Origin: an uncultured Collinsella sp.
Lineage (GTDB): Bacteria > Actinomycetota > Coriobacteriia > Coriobacteriales > Coriobacteriaceae
DNA: 13,730 nucleotides
Reading direction: 5' to 3'
Assembly: GCA_902494815.1 (NCBI GenBank)
Contig: CABUVB010000032.1
Coordinates: forward strand, 1-13,730
The translations under genes and the position numbers were made by a program. Shown here one piece after another: positions 1 to 8,090 of the stretch (its first letter is position 1; every line of letters starts with the position of its first letter). Under the pieces are notes generated by a model. That model made no database searches. It was not told where the DNA came from and worked only from the letters and a program-made list of their open reading frames with translations.

Positions 1-527
1 GTGGTGCCGGTGCGGTTCTCGTCGCTGGGCTCAATCTCGAGTGCCTTCTTCTTGGCGCCGACAACCTTGCCCTTCTTAAAGTGTAAGGAGTACTTGTTAC
101 CGTCACGCCAGACGGTAACGTCCATGTACTCGGAAGCGTACTGGGTCGCGCACGAGCCCAGGCCGTTGGTGCCGAGCGAGAAGTCGTAGTCGCCGCCCTG
201 GTTGTTGTTGTACTTGCCGCCGGCGTAGAGCTCGCAAAAGACGAGCTCCCAGTTAAAGCGCTTCTCGGAAGGGTTCCAGTCGAGCGGGCAGCCACGGCCA
301 TTGTCCTCTACCTGAATGGAGCCATCGCGAAAGGCGGTAAGGGTGATGAGCTTGCCGTAGCCCTGGCGCGCCTCGTCAACGGCGTTGGACAGGATCTCGA
401 AGGCGGCATGTGCGCAGCCGTCGAGCCCGTCCGAGCCAAAGATGACGGCGGGACGCAGGCGTACGCGCTCCTCGTCCTTGAGCTGGCGGATACTGTCGTT
501 ACCATAGTTTGCGGTGTTTTTTGCCAT
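1..527 (-). CDS. Type IIA DNA topoisomerase subunit B, ParE/GyrB-like (5' part; continues beyond window)
   Basis: This is the ATPase subunit of a type IIA topoisomerase, which uses ATP to drive DNA strand passage together with a GyrA/ParC-type partner. The ATG at 527-525 opens a frame that runs off the left edge after 175 codons. The GHKL ATPase motifs are visible: EILSNAVDEA (about residues 44-53; the Glu is the likely catalytic base and the Asn the Mg ligand), VEDNGRGCP (73-81; the Asp contacts adenine) and GTNGLGS (119-125, ATP lid). The opening YGNDSIRQLK and the NNNQGG segment differ from housekeeping GyrB, where one expects a GGLHGVG-type lid. They resemble the second GyrB-like/ParE paralogue common in Clostridia and Coriobacteriia, so the gyrB/parE name is left open. 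The first gene upstream on this strand is the ATPase at 685. A LexA-type box lies about 98 nt before the start, with a promoter candidate between them. The family is certain; the exact paralogue is inferred. Confidence 0.9.
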   Translation of the reverse strand, partial: MAKNTANYGNDSIRQLKDEERVRLRPAVIFGSDGLDGCAHAAFEILSNAVDEARQGYGKLITLTAFRDGSIQVEDNGRGCPLDWNPSEKRFNWELVFCELYAGGKYNNNQGGDYDFSLGTNGLGSCATQYASEYMDVTVWRDGNKYSLHFKKGKVVGAKKKALEIEPSDENRTGT

Positions 528-581
528 ACTCGCTCTCTCGGTGCTCCCTTGCTGCGTTTAAGTCATATAGATAGTCAAGGT

Positions 582-610
582 AGCATAGCCCAGCCCACAG
601 ACGATTCCAA
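582..610 (-). promoter_or_regulatory. Candidate sigma-70-type promoter for the topoisomerase B gene
   Basis: Read on the minus strand, TTGGAA (610-605) and TATGCT (587-582) are separated by 17 nt, and each matches the consensus at four of six positions. Transcription would start near 575 and leave a leader of about 50 nt. The LexA-type palindrome lies just upstream of the -35 element. This is a pattern match only. Confidence 0.4.
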
Positions 611-624
611 CCAACACGAAATCC

Positions 625-642
625 ATCGAACAATCGTTCGAT
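625..642. promoter_or_regulatory. LexA (SOS) box, actinobacterial type
   Basis: The 16-nt core TCGAACAATCGTTCGA at 626-641 is a perfect palindrome around a 4-nt centre, and one further A/T pair extends it to 625-642. It matches the established actinobacterial LexA operator TCGAAC-N4-GTTCGA, and the Bacillus-type CGAAC-N4-GTTCG, at every fixed base. The only gene reading away from it is the topoisomerase B gene on the minus strand, about 98 nt downstream. It ends about 16 nt before the putative -35, slightly farther upstream than a classical overlapping operator. The motif is seen directly; the regulation is inferred. Confidence 0.65.
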
Positions 643-684
643 TAGATAATGAATGCTTGGAGTGCGGGAGGGACCTGTCCTGTC

Positions 685-2067
685 CTATCCAAACATCTGC
701 GGCAGGTCGATGAAGACGGTTCGATCGCTTTTGCCGGCTTCGAAGCCCGAACGGGAGAAGAATCCATAGCGATGGCACTTGAGCCCCGTTGCCTCGACTT
801 GGGCGATTTCCTCGTCGACCATTTTTTGCGTGATGGGGGATTTGCGGAACTTTGCTTCGTAGAATGCGTAGCCCTCGGGGTCTTGCGTTACCACATCGAA
901 TTCGCCGCTCGTTTTGTTTGCGGGATCGTCGTACCAGTACTTGCCTATGGCGTCGAAAGCCGGTTCGATCTTGCCGGTCCTGTTCTGTCGCACGAGGTAT
1001 TGACGGCAGATCTCCTCGAACATATGAGGAACGTAGTTTTCCTCGAAGTCTTGGAAGACGTGACGATCATAGAAGACTTCCGGGTCGAGCAGCTGACGCG
1101 CTGAGGCATTGCGGAAAACATAGCGATAGTAAAAGAGCGAAAGCGGATCCACTACAAAGTAGCCAGACTTGCGCTTGTTCGTAGGGTCGTTGATGGGTGC
1201 ACGCTTTTGGACGATTTCGAGTGACATGAGCTTGTCGAGCACGTCTGCCATGGCCGGACCGCTCGAGACGTGCGACTGTGCCAGCACGTCCCCCCAACGG
1301 GAGTAACCTTGTGCGAGAGCCCCGAAAACTTCGTTGGCGTTGGTCATCTTCGAGATCTCGGCGTTGAGATAGGACGGCACCTCGCTTTCTAAGCGGGCGC
1401 CAGGTTCCGTGACGAGCTCGATGATGTTGTCGCGTACGCTTTGGGATTGATCGATGAGGCGATTGTAAAAGGGGATGCCGCCAAAAACGCTATAGAGCCG
1501 CACCTTGTCCTCGGGCGAGAACGCGGGATAGAACTTCGCAGCGTCAAAGTAATCCATGGGCTTAAGCTCAAGCGCGAGATCAATTCGCCCGTAGAGGGGG
1601 CTTTCATGCTCGATGAGGGATTTCATAATCTCAACGTAGGAGCCGCACAGGACAATATTTAAACGTGAGTCTTCCCTGTGGGCGTCGATTGAGGTCTGAA
1701 GAATGCTGTCTAGGCCTTTAACCGCATCTCTCAAGTAGGGGTATTCGTCGAGAACGAGGGTAATGTTCTTGTCTTTAGCTTGGGCAAACAGAAATTCGAT
1801 GAGCTCGCGGATGCCTGTGAAGGCGAGCGGAGGAAAGCTCAGCGCTTCAGCAACAAGGACGGACAGACTCTCGAGGTTGTCTGCCTCGGAGGTTTGGCGG
1901 CACTCGTAATAGACCGTTGCGACGTCCGACAAATCGGTTAGCGCCTGCTTGATGAGCTCACTTTTTCCGACGCGACGCCTGCCGTAAATGAGAACATTGC
2001 GCTGCTCGGGTGCTTTGAGCGTTTTCTTAATACGGGCGAGCTCACGCTCCCTGCCAATAAATTCCAC
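685..2067 (-). CDS. AAA-type ATPase with C-terminal DUF234 (PD-(D/E)XK nuclease-like) domain
   Basis: This 460-residue protein belongs to the archaeal/bacterial ATP-binding DUF234 family. Residues 1-12 (MEFIGRERELAR) are the usual opening of the family. Walker A is GRRRVGKSE (29-37) and Walker B is LVLDEYPYL (104-112). A winged-helix-like middle (about 215-300) precedes KSGYFVVDPLSLFYYRYVF, which is typical of the DUF234 boundary. Near the C-terminus EFD (389-391) followed by YEAKF (403-407) gives a D...ExK pattern, in line with the PDDEXK clan assignment of DUF234. The start is GTG at 2067-2065 with GGAAGG about 10 nt upstream, and no other start fits that RBS. The gene is monocistronic, with a large inverted repeat touching its start codon. 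The biological role of the family is not established; proposals include selfish or stress-related elements. The family call is firm, but nuclease activity is inference. Confidence 0.88.
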   Translation of the reverse strand: MEFIGRERELARIKKTLKAPEQRNVLIYGRRRVGKSELIKQALTDLSDVATVYYECRQTSEADNLESLSVLVAEALSFPPLAFTGIRELIEFLFAQAKDKNITLVLDEYPYLRDAVKGLDSILQTSIDAHREDSRLNIVLCGSYVEIMKSLIEHESPLYGRIDLALELKPMDYFDAAKFYPAFSPEDKVRLYSVFGGIPFYNRLIDQSQSVRDNIIELVTEPGARLESEVPSYLNAEISKMTNANEVFGALAQGYSRWGDVLAQSHVSSGPAMADVLDKLMSLEIVQKRAPINDPTNKRKSGYFVVDPLSLFYYRYVFRNASARQLLDPEVFYDRHVFQDFEENYVPHMFEEICRQYLVRQNRTGKIEPAFDAIGKYWYDDPANKTSGEFDVVTQDPEGYAFYEAKFRKSPITQKMVDEEIAQVEATGLKCHRYGFFSRSGFEAGKSDRTVFIDLPQMFG

Positions 2068-2173
2068 TTACTCGGTTCCTTCCGACTCGGTTTTGTCCGA
2101 GTTAATTGTATCGCATGGATCAGTTTATGCTCGAGTTTACTCGGACAAAACCGAGTCGGTTCTGCCCGAGTAA
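2068..2173. repeat. Large two-armed inverted repeat upstream of the ATPase gene
   Basis: Two 35-nt arms, 2068-2102 and 2139-2173, are reverse complements at 29 positions. An inner block of 21 nt is perfect (2082-2102 against 2139-2159). A 6-nt mismatched block follows (2076-2081 against 2160-2165), and then an outer 8-nt perfect block (2068-2075 against 2166-2173). Each 21-nt block contains its own small palindrome, ACTCGG-ACAAAA-CCGAGT. The 36-nt spacer holds a TACAAT -10 candidate for the ATPase gene. The left arm ends exactly at the GTG start codon and contains its RBS. It could be an operator, a leader hairpin or a MITE-like element. Confidence 0.85.
2105..2110 (-). promoter_or_regulatory. 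Candidate -10 element of the ATPase gene
   Basis: On the minus strand this reads TACAAT, five of six matches to TATAAT, inside the spacer between the two repeat arms. Transcription would begin around 2098, within the left arm. No convincing -35 is seen at 16-18 nt, which fits activator dependence or simply chance. Confidence 0.3.
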
Positions 2174-2469
2174 ATTTGAAGGCGGCCGAATGCGTCTTGC
2201 TGCGTTTGCGGTTGGATACGTTGTCGAAAACGTGTCGTGCGGATTGTTGGATCGAATCGAACATTGGGACAGACGTCTCGTTTTATGGGCCGGGGGCGTG
2301 CATGTGCGAGTTCTTTTGGCCCATAAGGAACGCTGGTGGGTCGTTATTTGGGCCACGGGTCACTTCGCCGGCGCCGTGTTTCGTCATACGCTCATAGTGG
2401 AAGCCGATGCCACGGGACGACGAAGGCCTTGGGCAATGGATGAGCTGCAAGCCGAAAGGAGCGGTGAGA
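2174..2469. other. Gene-free stretch between divergent ATPase and lipoprotein genes
   Basis: About 300 nt with no credible gene. The open frames here have no RBS, or start in the repeat and run antisense or out of frame into the lipoprotein gene. The one clear structure is a perfect 9-nt inverted repeat, TTATGGGCC at 2283-2291 and GGCCCATAA at 2318-2326. A further TGGGCC lies near 2350. The stretch presumably carries the lipoprotein promoter, but no good -35/-10 pair was recognised. Confidence 0.6.
2283..2326. repeat. 9-bp perfect inverted repeat upstream of the lipoprotein gene
   Basis: TTATGGGCC (2283-2291) and GGCCCATAA (2318-2326) are exact reverse complements separated by 26 nt. They lie about 145-185 nt before the lipoprotein start. 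This could be a bipartite operator or a leader hairpin. Confidence 0.45.
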
Positions 2470-3489
2470 ATGATGAGGCCCATGACAAAGAAACTGCTGT
2501 TAGGAATTCCCACCGTGACGCTTTCGGCCGTGCTGGCGTGTACAGTGGCCGGCTGTGGCGGTAGTGCTCCGAGCGGCTCGCCTGGCGGTTCGGGCGGCAG
2601 CGCGCCTGTGCAGGAAAAGCCCAAGGCCTATGATTCGCAGACGGTCGAGGTGGCAGGCATTACCTATGAGTCGGTGGCTCACGGTACGTTCTATCGCGGC
2701 GATGCCAAGCTGCAGGACGGCTTTTACCTGCACATCAAGATCACCAACAACAACACAAAGAACAGGACGTTCAGTTCCTTTAACGTGCATGCTGCCCAGG
2801 GCGATCTTGAGGCAGGCGACCCGTTGTTTACTTCTGGCAAGGCAGCCGTGCTCGACTACGTTGCAAGCGAGGCTCCCGATGAGCTGCACGAGGGCATCGA
2901 CCTTTCCGAGAGGCCAGATATCGGCCCGGGCGAGACCGTTGAGTACGTGTATTTCTGGGCGCCCAAGACGTCGTACTACGGGCCCATCACTGTCGAGTTC
3001 GTAGACGCTTACGCCCCCGCCAAGAATCATGAGGCCATGCACTTTGACACCACGGGATGCGAGACCAAGGAGTTCAAGGCGGCCGGCGGCGTGGCCGATT
3101 CTGGCGAGAAGGCAGATTTAACGGGCATCGACTGCGCATCGTACAGCATCGAGGCCGCCGATGGGTACACGCTGGATTCGTCCGACGAAGAGCGCGAAAA
3201 GGCAAACTTCTTCCACGACGAGACTGGAGGACGCCTGAACATCAGCATCTTCCCGCGCTCGCCGGAGGAAGAGGTTGCAAGCCTAGAGCAGGTCTACGAA
3301 GGCAAGGAGACAACAACCGACCAGGTCGAGTACAACGGCATAACGTGGCTGCGCTTTACCGGTCTCGACAACGGCCATACGCTGTTTGCGACGGCTCCCG
3401 CGACGGGCGAGACCGTCCGCGTGTCGATTGGCTGGAAGATCGATTGGGACGCCGCCGTACCCATGATGGAGGCATTGAAGCTCAAGTAG
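2470..3489 (+). CDS. Secreted lipoprotein with two beta-rich domains, function unknown
   Basis: This 339-residue protein is predicted to be lipid-anchored on the outer face of the membrane. The ATG at 2470 is chosen because AAAGGAG (2455-2461) lies 8 nt before it; the longer frame from 2407 has no RBS. Residues 1-28 form a type II signal peptide: MMRPMTKK, a hydrophobic stretch, then the lipobox VAGC with Cys29 to be lipidated. A Gly/Ser/Pro linker follows (30-48). Residues about 57-190 (EVAGITYESV, LHIKITNNNTKNRTF, GPGETVEYVYFW) look like the Ig-like fold of DUF4352/DUF5067-type surface lipoproteins. Residues about 215-339 form a second alpha/beta module ending in KLK. The gene stands alone and is followed by a strong terminator. 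No enzyme motif is seen. It could bind a ligand or cell-wall component, but that is a guess. Confidence 0.85.
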   Translation: MMRPMTKKLLLGIPTVTLSAVLACTVAGCGGSAPSGSPGGSGGSAPVQEKPKAYDSQTVEVAGITYESVAHGTFYRGDAKLQDGFYLHIKITNNNTKNRTFSSFNVHAAQGDLEAGDPLFTSGKAAVLDYVASEAPDELHEGIDLSERPDIGPGETVEYVYFWAPKTSYYGPITVEFVDAYAPAKNHEAMHFDTTGCETKEFKAAGGVADSGEKADLTGIDCASYSIEAADGYTLDSSDEEREKANFFHDETGGRLNISIFPRSPEEEVASLEQVYEGKETTTDQVEYNGITWLRFTGLDNGHTLFATAPATGETVRVSIGWKIDWDAAVPMMEALKLK

Positions 3490-3518
3490 TGGGTTGCGAT
3501 TCCCACGTCAGACGACTC

Positions 3519-3554
3519 AGGGCTGGCTCCGAGTTATCGGGGCCAGCCCTTTTT
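3519..3554 (+). terminator. Intrinsic terminator of the lipoprotein gene
   Basis: AGGGCTGGC (3519-3527) pairs perfectly with GCCAGCCCT (3542-3550), and three further pairs including one G-T extend the stem. A T5 run (3550-3554) overlaps the base of the stem. The run lies on the plus side only, so the hairpin mainly serves the plus-strand lipoprotein gene. It sits about 48 nt beyond the stop codon of the convergent surface-protein gene. Confidence 0.88.
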
Positions 3555-3601
3555 GGTGGTCGATGAGCCGAGTCGGCGTCTCTCACAAAAGTAACTAGGA
3601 G

Positions 3602-6600
3602 CTAGCGAGGCCTATCCGAATTGGCCTCATTGGCGGTGTCGGCTTCGAGTGCCGTGCGGCGGGCGCTGTAGGCGACAAGGCCGGCACCAGCCGCGGCGAG
3701 TGCTGCTGCGGCTGCCGTCAGGGGGATGTTGCTGTCACCCGTTCCAGCAAGCGCGCCTGCTTTTCCAGAACGCTTGCTGTTACCGCGGTCCTTGCCGCTG
3801 CCAGAGCTGCCGCCACCACCGGAGCTGCCTCCCGTGCCGGAACCGCCGCCGCTCGAGCCGCCATCGCCGTCCACGGTCATCGGGGCGTCGTGAAGTCCTG
3901 TCGTATCCGCGCTGTCGCATACGCCGACCTGAACTTCTGAGCGTTCGCATGACGCGTCGGGCACATGAAGCTCGTGCAGTACGGCACCCAGCGCCGAGTT
4001 CGCGCCCGGTCGAATTTCCTCGAGCGTTACGGGATCGAGCGCCACCAGATTACGCGCCTTCGCATACAGCGTTACGCGTTTGCCCACTTCGTTGCTCCAG
4101 CTCTCGGGGATGGCGAAGCTCATGCGGAACTGTGCCGTGGAACCCGGTGCCAGCACGGCGTTGCCGTTGTCGGCTACCAGCGGGTGCGTTGCAAAACGTG
4201 CGCCCAGCGTCTCGAGCGCGTACTTCACGTGTGCCATGTCGTTGGCCGAAGCGTCCTCGGCAAGCTCTGGATCGTAGATTGAAGCCATGCGTGCGTTCAG
4301 TCCGAATCCGATGGAAGCGCTGGAGAACGGCTGGCTGGAGCCCTCTCGGTACAGATCGATCGTGCCGGCGGTCAGCAAGGTGTTGCCGTCGTTTCGCACC
4401 GTGACCATGAAGGATTCGCCTGCTGCTCCGGGCACCACCGCGCCCGAGGTGGCGACCGCGCCCGTCGGAGTGGCACACGCCACCAAGGGCACTTCGATGC
4501 CGTGCAGCTCTGCCTCGCTCTTCTCCGCGCTCACAATGTGCGTGGCGAGTGCGGAGAGCATGCCTCCCGACGTCAAAAATGTCGTTATCTGATCGACGGG
4601 ATGGTCCAGCTCGCATATCACGAACGGCTCCGTGAACAGATCACCTGCCAAGGTGCTGGCGAAGATGCGGAAGTGCTTGCCCATCACTGCTACTGGGTTG
4701 CCTTCTTCGTCGTAGGTTTGTCCCACCTTGCCATCGGTGTTCTCTACATAGAGCACGCACCTGCCGTTGTTGCTTACGCTAAACGATGCCGGGCCACAGC
4801 CTGCGGCACCCACGGGCTGCGTTGCAAATGCCGATGCGCCTCGCGTCCAAGTAATATGCTGCAGCTGTTCGTTGACGGTTGCCAAAAAGCCCGAATGCTG
4901 TGGCCACGGCGCCGCACGGGGTACCGTGGCGTCTGGTGGCATAACGCCCCAGCCCGCAATGGACTGGCCAATTACGGCGTACGATGCGCAGCCGCAACCG
5001 CCTGCGGTCTCGTACGCAACGGGCACCACCATTTTGCCGTTGATATTTTCGGGCTCGCCCAGCTCGATACTCGACGGTGCTTGTGGAAAGCGGAGGACCT
5101 GACGGAACGTGAGACTGTCGCCCGAAACGTCCGACCACAGGGTAAAGCACTCCAGCGCAACCTCGGCCTCGCTGCCGAGCGCCTTCTCTGTGGTGGCTCC
5201 GTGGCGGTGGAGGTAAGCGCCCGACAGACGTCCGTCGACCAGCGTCTTGCCCACCGCGATGCGTGGGCACTGCAGGCAATGGTAGCCATCCTCCTGAAGG
5301 CGGCCACGCGAGATGCTGCGCCACGACGTGTGCGATATCACGCGAACTCCGTCGTTGCTTATGCGCAGGCGCACAACGGACAGTATGCCGGATGTGCTCG
5401 CCGTATCGAAAAGGGTGTCGTCGCCGTCACGCCGCTCGCCCGAGACCAGCAACACGTAGGCGTCCTGGTTTCCTCTTCCGTCCGTATATTCCACCACGTC
5501 GAAGTCGTAATCGTATATGCCGTCGCGCTCCACGTCGCCCTCGCCAAACCCAAGGGGAAAGTCCACAGGCGTGGGAGCGGACCACGTTCCGTTTGCCTTT
5601 GTGTGTACCACCAGGCGCGAGCGACCATTGTCGCCGTAGCGCACCGAGGCGATACGGAACAGGCATTCTACGCCGGCAATCATTGCCAGCTTCATGTGGG
5701 CTTCGCTGAGCACGCCGGAAAACGGCACGTTGTCGCTCGAGGGTTTTATGCCGCCACGCTCGTCCTCCGACACGCCGGCAGAATTGGCGTTGGGGTCCGC
5801 AACAGCGTTCGTTGCCTGACCGATATAGGTGTACTCATACATCGGCGCGGCGTTTTCGTCGTTCTCTATCAGTGCATGGACGAAATGCTCGATCTGTCCC
5901 GTGTCGTCGCTTTCTGCATCCGCCTCGAGCTCAATGCGCGTGACCGCTTGATCCCAATCGCGCACGACGGGCGCGACGTTTACGACAGCGGCCTTAACCT
6001 CGGCGCGTGCGAGCAGCTCGGCGTTGGTGACGATGGTGGCCGATGCGATAAACTGCGGCACGCCGCCCGCCTTGATGTTGCTGGGCGTGCCGAAGTGGGC
6101 ATCCAACGTGTAAGGCGTATCTCCACCCAATGCGAGCTCAGAGCGCTGGAGCACATACTGGTTGCCATTGTTCACCGACATATTCCACGAATCGAGGAGT
6201 GTGGGCCACGACCCCGACCAAGCCTTGGTGGTCCACTTGAACATGACGAACTGGAGTATCACATCGATATCGACGTCTGCACCTACGCGCAGTCGCGGAA
6301 GCTGGTGTCCATCTGCCTTCTCGTACCCAATGAACAGCGTGAGGGATGCGGCGCCGCGCACGGCAGACGAAGCGACGCCTGCAACGCCGGCGCCAAAGGT
6401 GACGGCAAGCCCGATCTGGATGGTGAATGAGCCCGACGTGTTGGAATAGTCGAGCGAAATGTTTTTAAAAAACGCCGCGCCGTTGCCGTGCGTGTGGGCA
6501 CCCACGGCGAGCGCCAGCTTCGCCAGCACCCAGGGGTTGACGTTTAGGAAAAACGGCACCGGTCCTAGGGTAAACTGCTCGGTCCAATTGAGGTCGGTTC

Positions 6601-7972
6601 TTACCTGGAAGAGGGCCTTAATATTGCCGTATGCGGGGTCGTTGTTGTTACCCCAGGTTTTGCCCACCCAATCGTAGGCGAGCGAGCCGTACAGCTGTGT
6701 GGCGATGTCCATCGTAAACAGCAGCGTGCAGTGGTGACGAAGCAGCTTGGTGTTTCTTGGATCGGTGCCCGAACCGGCACTCATACTCTTGTACTGATTC
6801 CACTTCCCCTCCATTTCGTCGAGGTAGCGGTTTGCCTGCTTGGCGCCCGACTCACGCGGTGACTTCTTCCAGTACTCCGGATCCGGATTGCCCGAATCGT
6901 TCATGTAGCCGACCGGTTTGTATCCTCCGCCAAACAGCACGTAACCGGCAAACGAGAAATCGAACAAAATGGGGAATGAGGGCATCCAGCACGTGAACTT
7001 ATTGCCGCCGATGCCAGGAAACGCCGCGGGGAAATCAAACGGGGTGATCTCTTGGTCCATGGTGGTGGGAATGATAGTGGTCGAGCCCGATTCTGCCTTT
7101 GCGGCCGGCGCGGTGACAACGGCCATGGGGGAGGAGAGCGTGTAGGTTTTGCCCTGGTAGTCGAGCGCAAAGCGCAGCTTGCACCCTTCTTCCAGAAGAC
7201 CCGATGCTGCGTCGAGGAACTTGTCTTCGAGTGTGAACGTGGCCAGATTATCCGCGGCCGATGCGCTGGCCTTGACTTGGCCGATCTGCGTGACGGTTTC
7301 GGATGAGCTGCCCGCGGCGGGCGTCACTTTGTTGATGCGCAGCGTTGCCTGTCCACCCTGTGGCAGATGCGCCTGCACGGTAAAGGCGTGCGTATCGGGC
7401 TGCTCGTTTGCCGTGTCGTTCTTCGGCAATGCCATGAACGTAGCCTCAGCGTACTGGATGTCCCACTCGTCGAACGTGAGCTGTCGAAAGTACGGCTCGC
7501 CATCGGAGAGCGGACGCGTGGGCGCGGTTATGGCGGTGCCGCCCTGGATACGCGCAAGGGGAATCTCGACATCACGGTAGCCCGCCATGCTAATGGAGAT
7601 GCCGCCGTTAAAGTCGTACGCGTCGAGAAGCGTCGTCTCGTCCACGTAGCCTTCCGCAAGAGGGGCGACCTCAAAGATGGCCGTGCCCTCGTCGTCGGTA
7701 GTGGCGGAGAGCTGCTTGCCCGCGGCATAACGCGACACGAGCGTGACCTGGGCACCCGTGATGGGCGTATTCTTGTTGGCGACGTCGACCACGACCACAC
7801 CAAACATGGTGCGCGAGAGAACGAGCACCCTGAAGGGGTCTTCTTCGTCGGCATAGGCTTCGGTGGGCGCGAACGGCAATATGAAGGCGTTTGCGCTTCC
7901 CGGCACGCGCGGCAACATAATGCTCGCCAGCGAGGATGCTCCGGCAACAAGTAACGAACGGCGATCAAGCAT
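3602..7972 (-). CDS. Giant cell-wall-anchored surface protein (Tat-like signal, LAxTG sortase motif)
   Basis: This protein of about 1456 residues is predicted to be exported and attached to the cell wall. The ATG at 7972 is chosen because GGGAG lies 6 nt upstream. A GTG at 8113 would add 47 residues, has no RBS and would bury the signal peptide. The N-terminus MLDRRSLLVAGASSLA has a twin-arginine-like RR motif, a mild hydrophobic core and a likely cleavage site after AYA (39-41). Next come an Ig-like, carboxypeptidase-regulatory-like domain (about 45-150), a Gly- and aromatic-rich beta region (about 300-600), a possible propeller-like region (about 750-1150) and a CARDB-like Ig domain (about 1180-1315; VTVRNDGNTLLTAGTI). 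A Gly/Ser linker (about 1369-1407) leads to LAGTGD (1408-1413), an Ala-rich membrane segment and a tail with RR. LAxTG is the motif established for class E sortases of high-GC Gram-positives. The adjacent LuxR-family gene is its likely regulator. Ligand and function are unknown. Confidence 0.88.
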   Translation of the reverse strand: MLDRRSLLVAGASSLASIMLPRVPGSANAFILPFAPTEAYADEEDPFRVLVLSRTMFGVVVVDVANKNTPITGAQVTLVSRYAAGKQLSATTDDEGTAIFEVAPLAEGYVDETTLLDAYDFNGGISISMAGYRDVEIPLARIQGGTAITAPTRPLSDGEPYFRQLTFDEWDIQYAEATFMALPKNDTANEQPDTHAFTVQAHLPQGGQATLRINKVTPAAGSSSETVTQIGQVKASASAADNLATFTLEDKFLDAASGLLEEGCKLRFALDYQGKTYTLSSPMAVVTAPAAKAESGSTTIIPTTMDQEITPFDFPAAFPGIGGNKFTCWMPSFPILFDFSFAGYVLFGGGYKPVGYMNDSGNPDPEYWKKSPRESGAKQANRYLDEMEGKWNQYKSMSAGSGTDPRNTKLLRHHCTLLFTMDIATQLYGSLAYDWVGKTWGNNNDPAYGNIKALFQVRTDLNWTEQFTLGPVPFFLNVNPWVLAKLALAVGAHTHGNGAAFFKNISLDYSNTSGSFTIQIGLAVTFGAGVAGVASSAVRGAASLTLFIGYEKADGHQLPRLRVGADVDIDVILQFVMFKWTTKAWSGSWPTLLDSWNMSVNNGNQYVLQRSELALGGDTPYTLDAHFGTPSNIKAGGVPQFIASATIVTNAELLARAEVKAAVVNVAPVVRDWDQAVTRIELEADAESDDTGQIEHFVHALIENDENAAPMYEYTYIGQATNAVADPNANSAGVSEDERGGIKPSSDNVPFSGVLSEAHMKLAMIAGVECLFRIASVRYGDNGRSRLVVHTKANGTWSAPTPVDFPLGFGEGDVERDGIYDYDFDVVEYTDGRGNQDAYVLLVSGERRDGDDTLFDTASTSGILSVVRLRISNDGVRVISHTSWRSISRGRLQEDGYHCLQCPRIAVGKTLVDGRLSGAYLHRHGATTEKALGSEAEVALECFTLWSDVSGDSLTFRQVLRFPQAPSSIELGEPENINGKMVVPVAYETAGGCGCASYAVIGQSIAGWGVMPPDATVPRAAPWPQHSGFLATVNEQLQHITWTRGASAFATQPVGAAGCGPASFSVSNNGRCVLYVENTDGKVGQTYDEEGNPVAVMGKHFRIFASTLAGDLFTEPFVICELDHPVDQITTFLTSGGMLSALATHIVSAEKSEAELHGIEVPLVACATPTGAVATSGAVVPGAAGESFMVTVRNDGNTLLTAGTIDLYREGSSQPFSSASIGFGLNARMASIYDPELAEDASANDMAHVKYALETLGARFATHPLVADNGNAVLAPGSTAQFRMSFAIPESWSNEVGKRVTLYAKARNLVALDPVTLEEIRPGANSALGAVLHELHVPDASCERSEVQVGVCDSADTTGLHDAPMTVDGDGGSSGGGSGTGGSSGGGGSSGSGKDRGNSKRSGKAGALAGTGDSNIPLTAAAAALAAAGAGLVAYSARRTALEADTANEANSDRPR

Positions 7973-8090
7973 CTTTGGCTCCCATCCCGCAAACATCGGA
8001 GGAAATAATCCTATTTTGCGAGAAGGTGCCCCGTGGCGGTAGTGCCGTTCGAGGGCCAAAATGTCCAAATTGATTGAACGAAGCGCCGGG

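Noticed and set aside
2106..2564. Plus-strand frame of 152 codons between ATPase and lipoprotein
   Set aside because: It starts inside the inverted repeat, has no RBS and overlaps the lipoprotein signal sequence out of frame.
3568..3576. CCGAGTCGG, the same 9-mer as in the ATPase upstream repeat
   Set aside because: A single 9-nt match without the paired arm; likely chance in GC-rich sequence.
4502..6430. Very long plus-strand open frame (642 codons) opposite the surface-protein gene
   Set aside because: It is fully antisense to a protein with signal peptide, domains and sortase motif, has no RBS, and its composition (many Arg, His, Cys) is typical of a shadow frame in GC-rich DNA.
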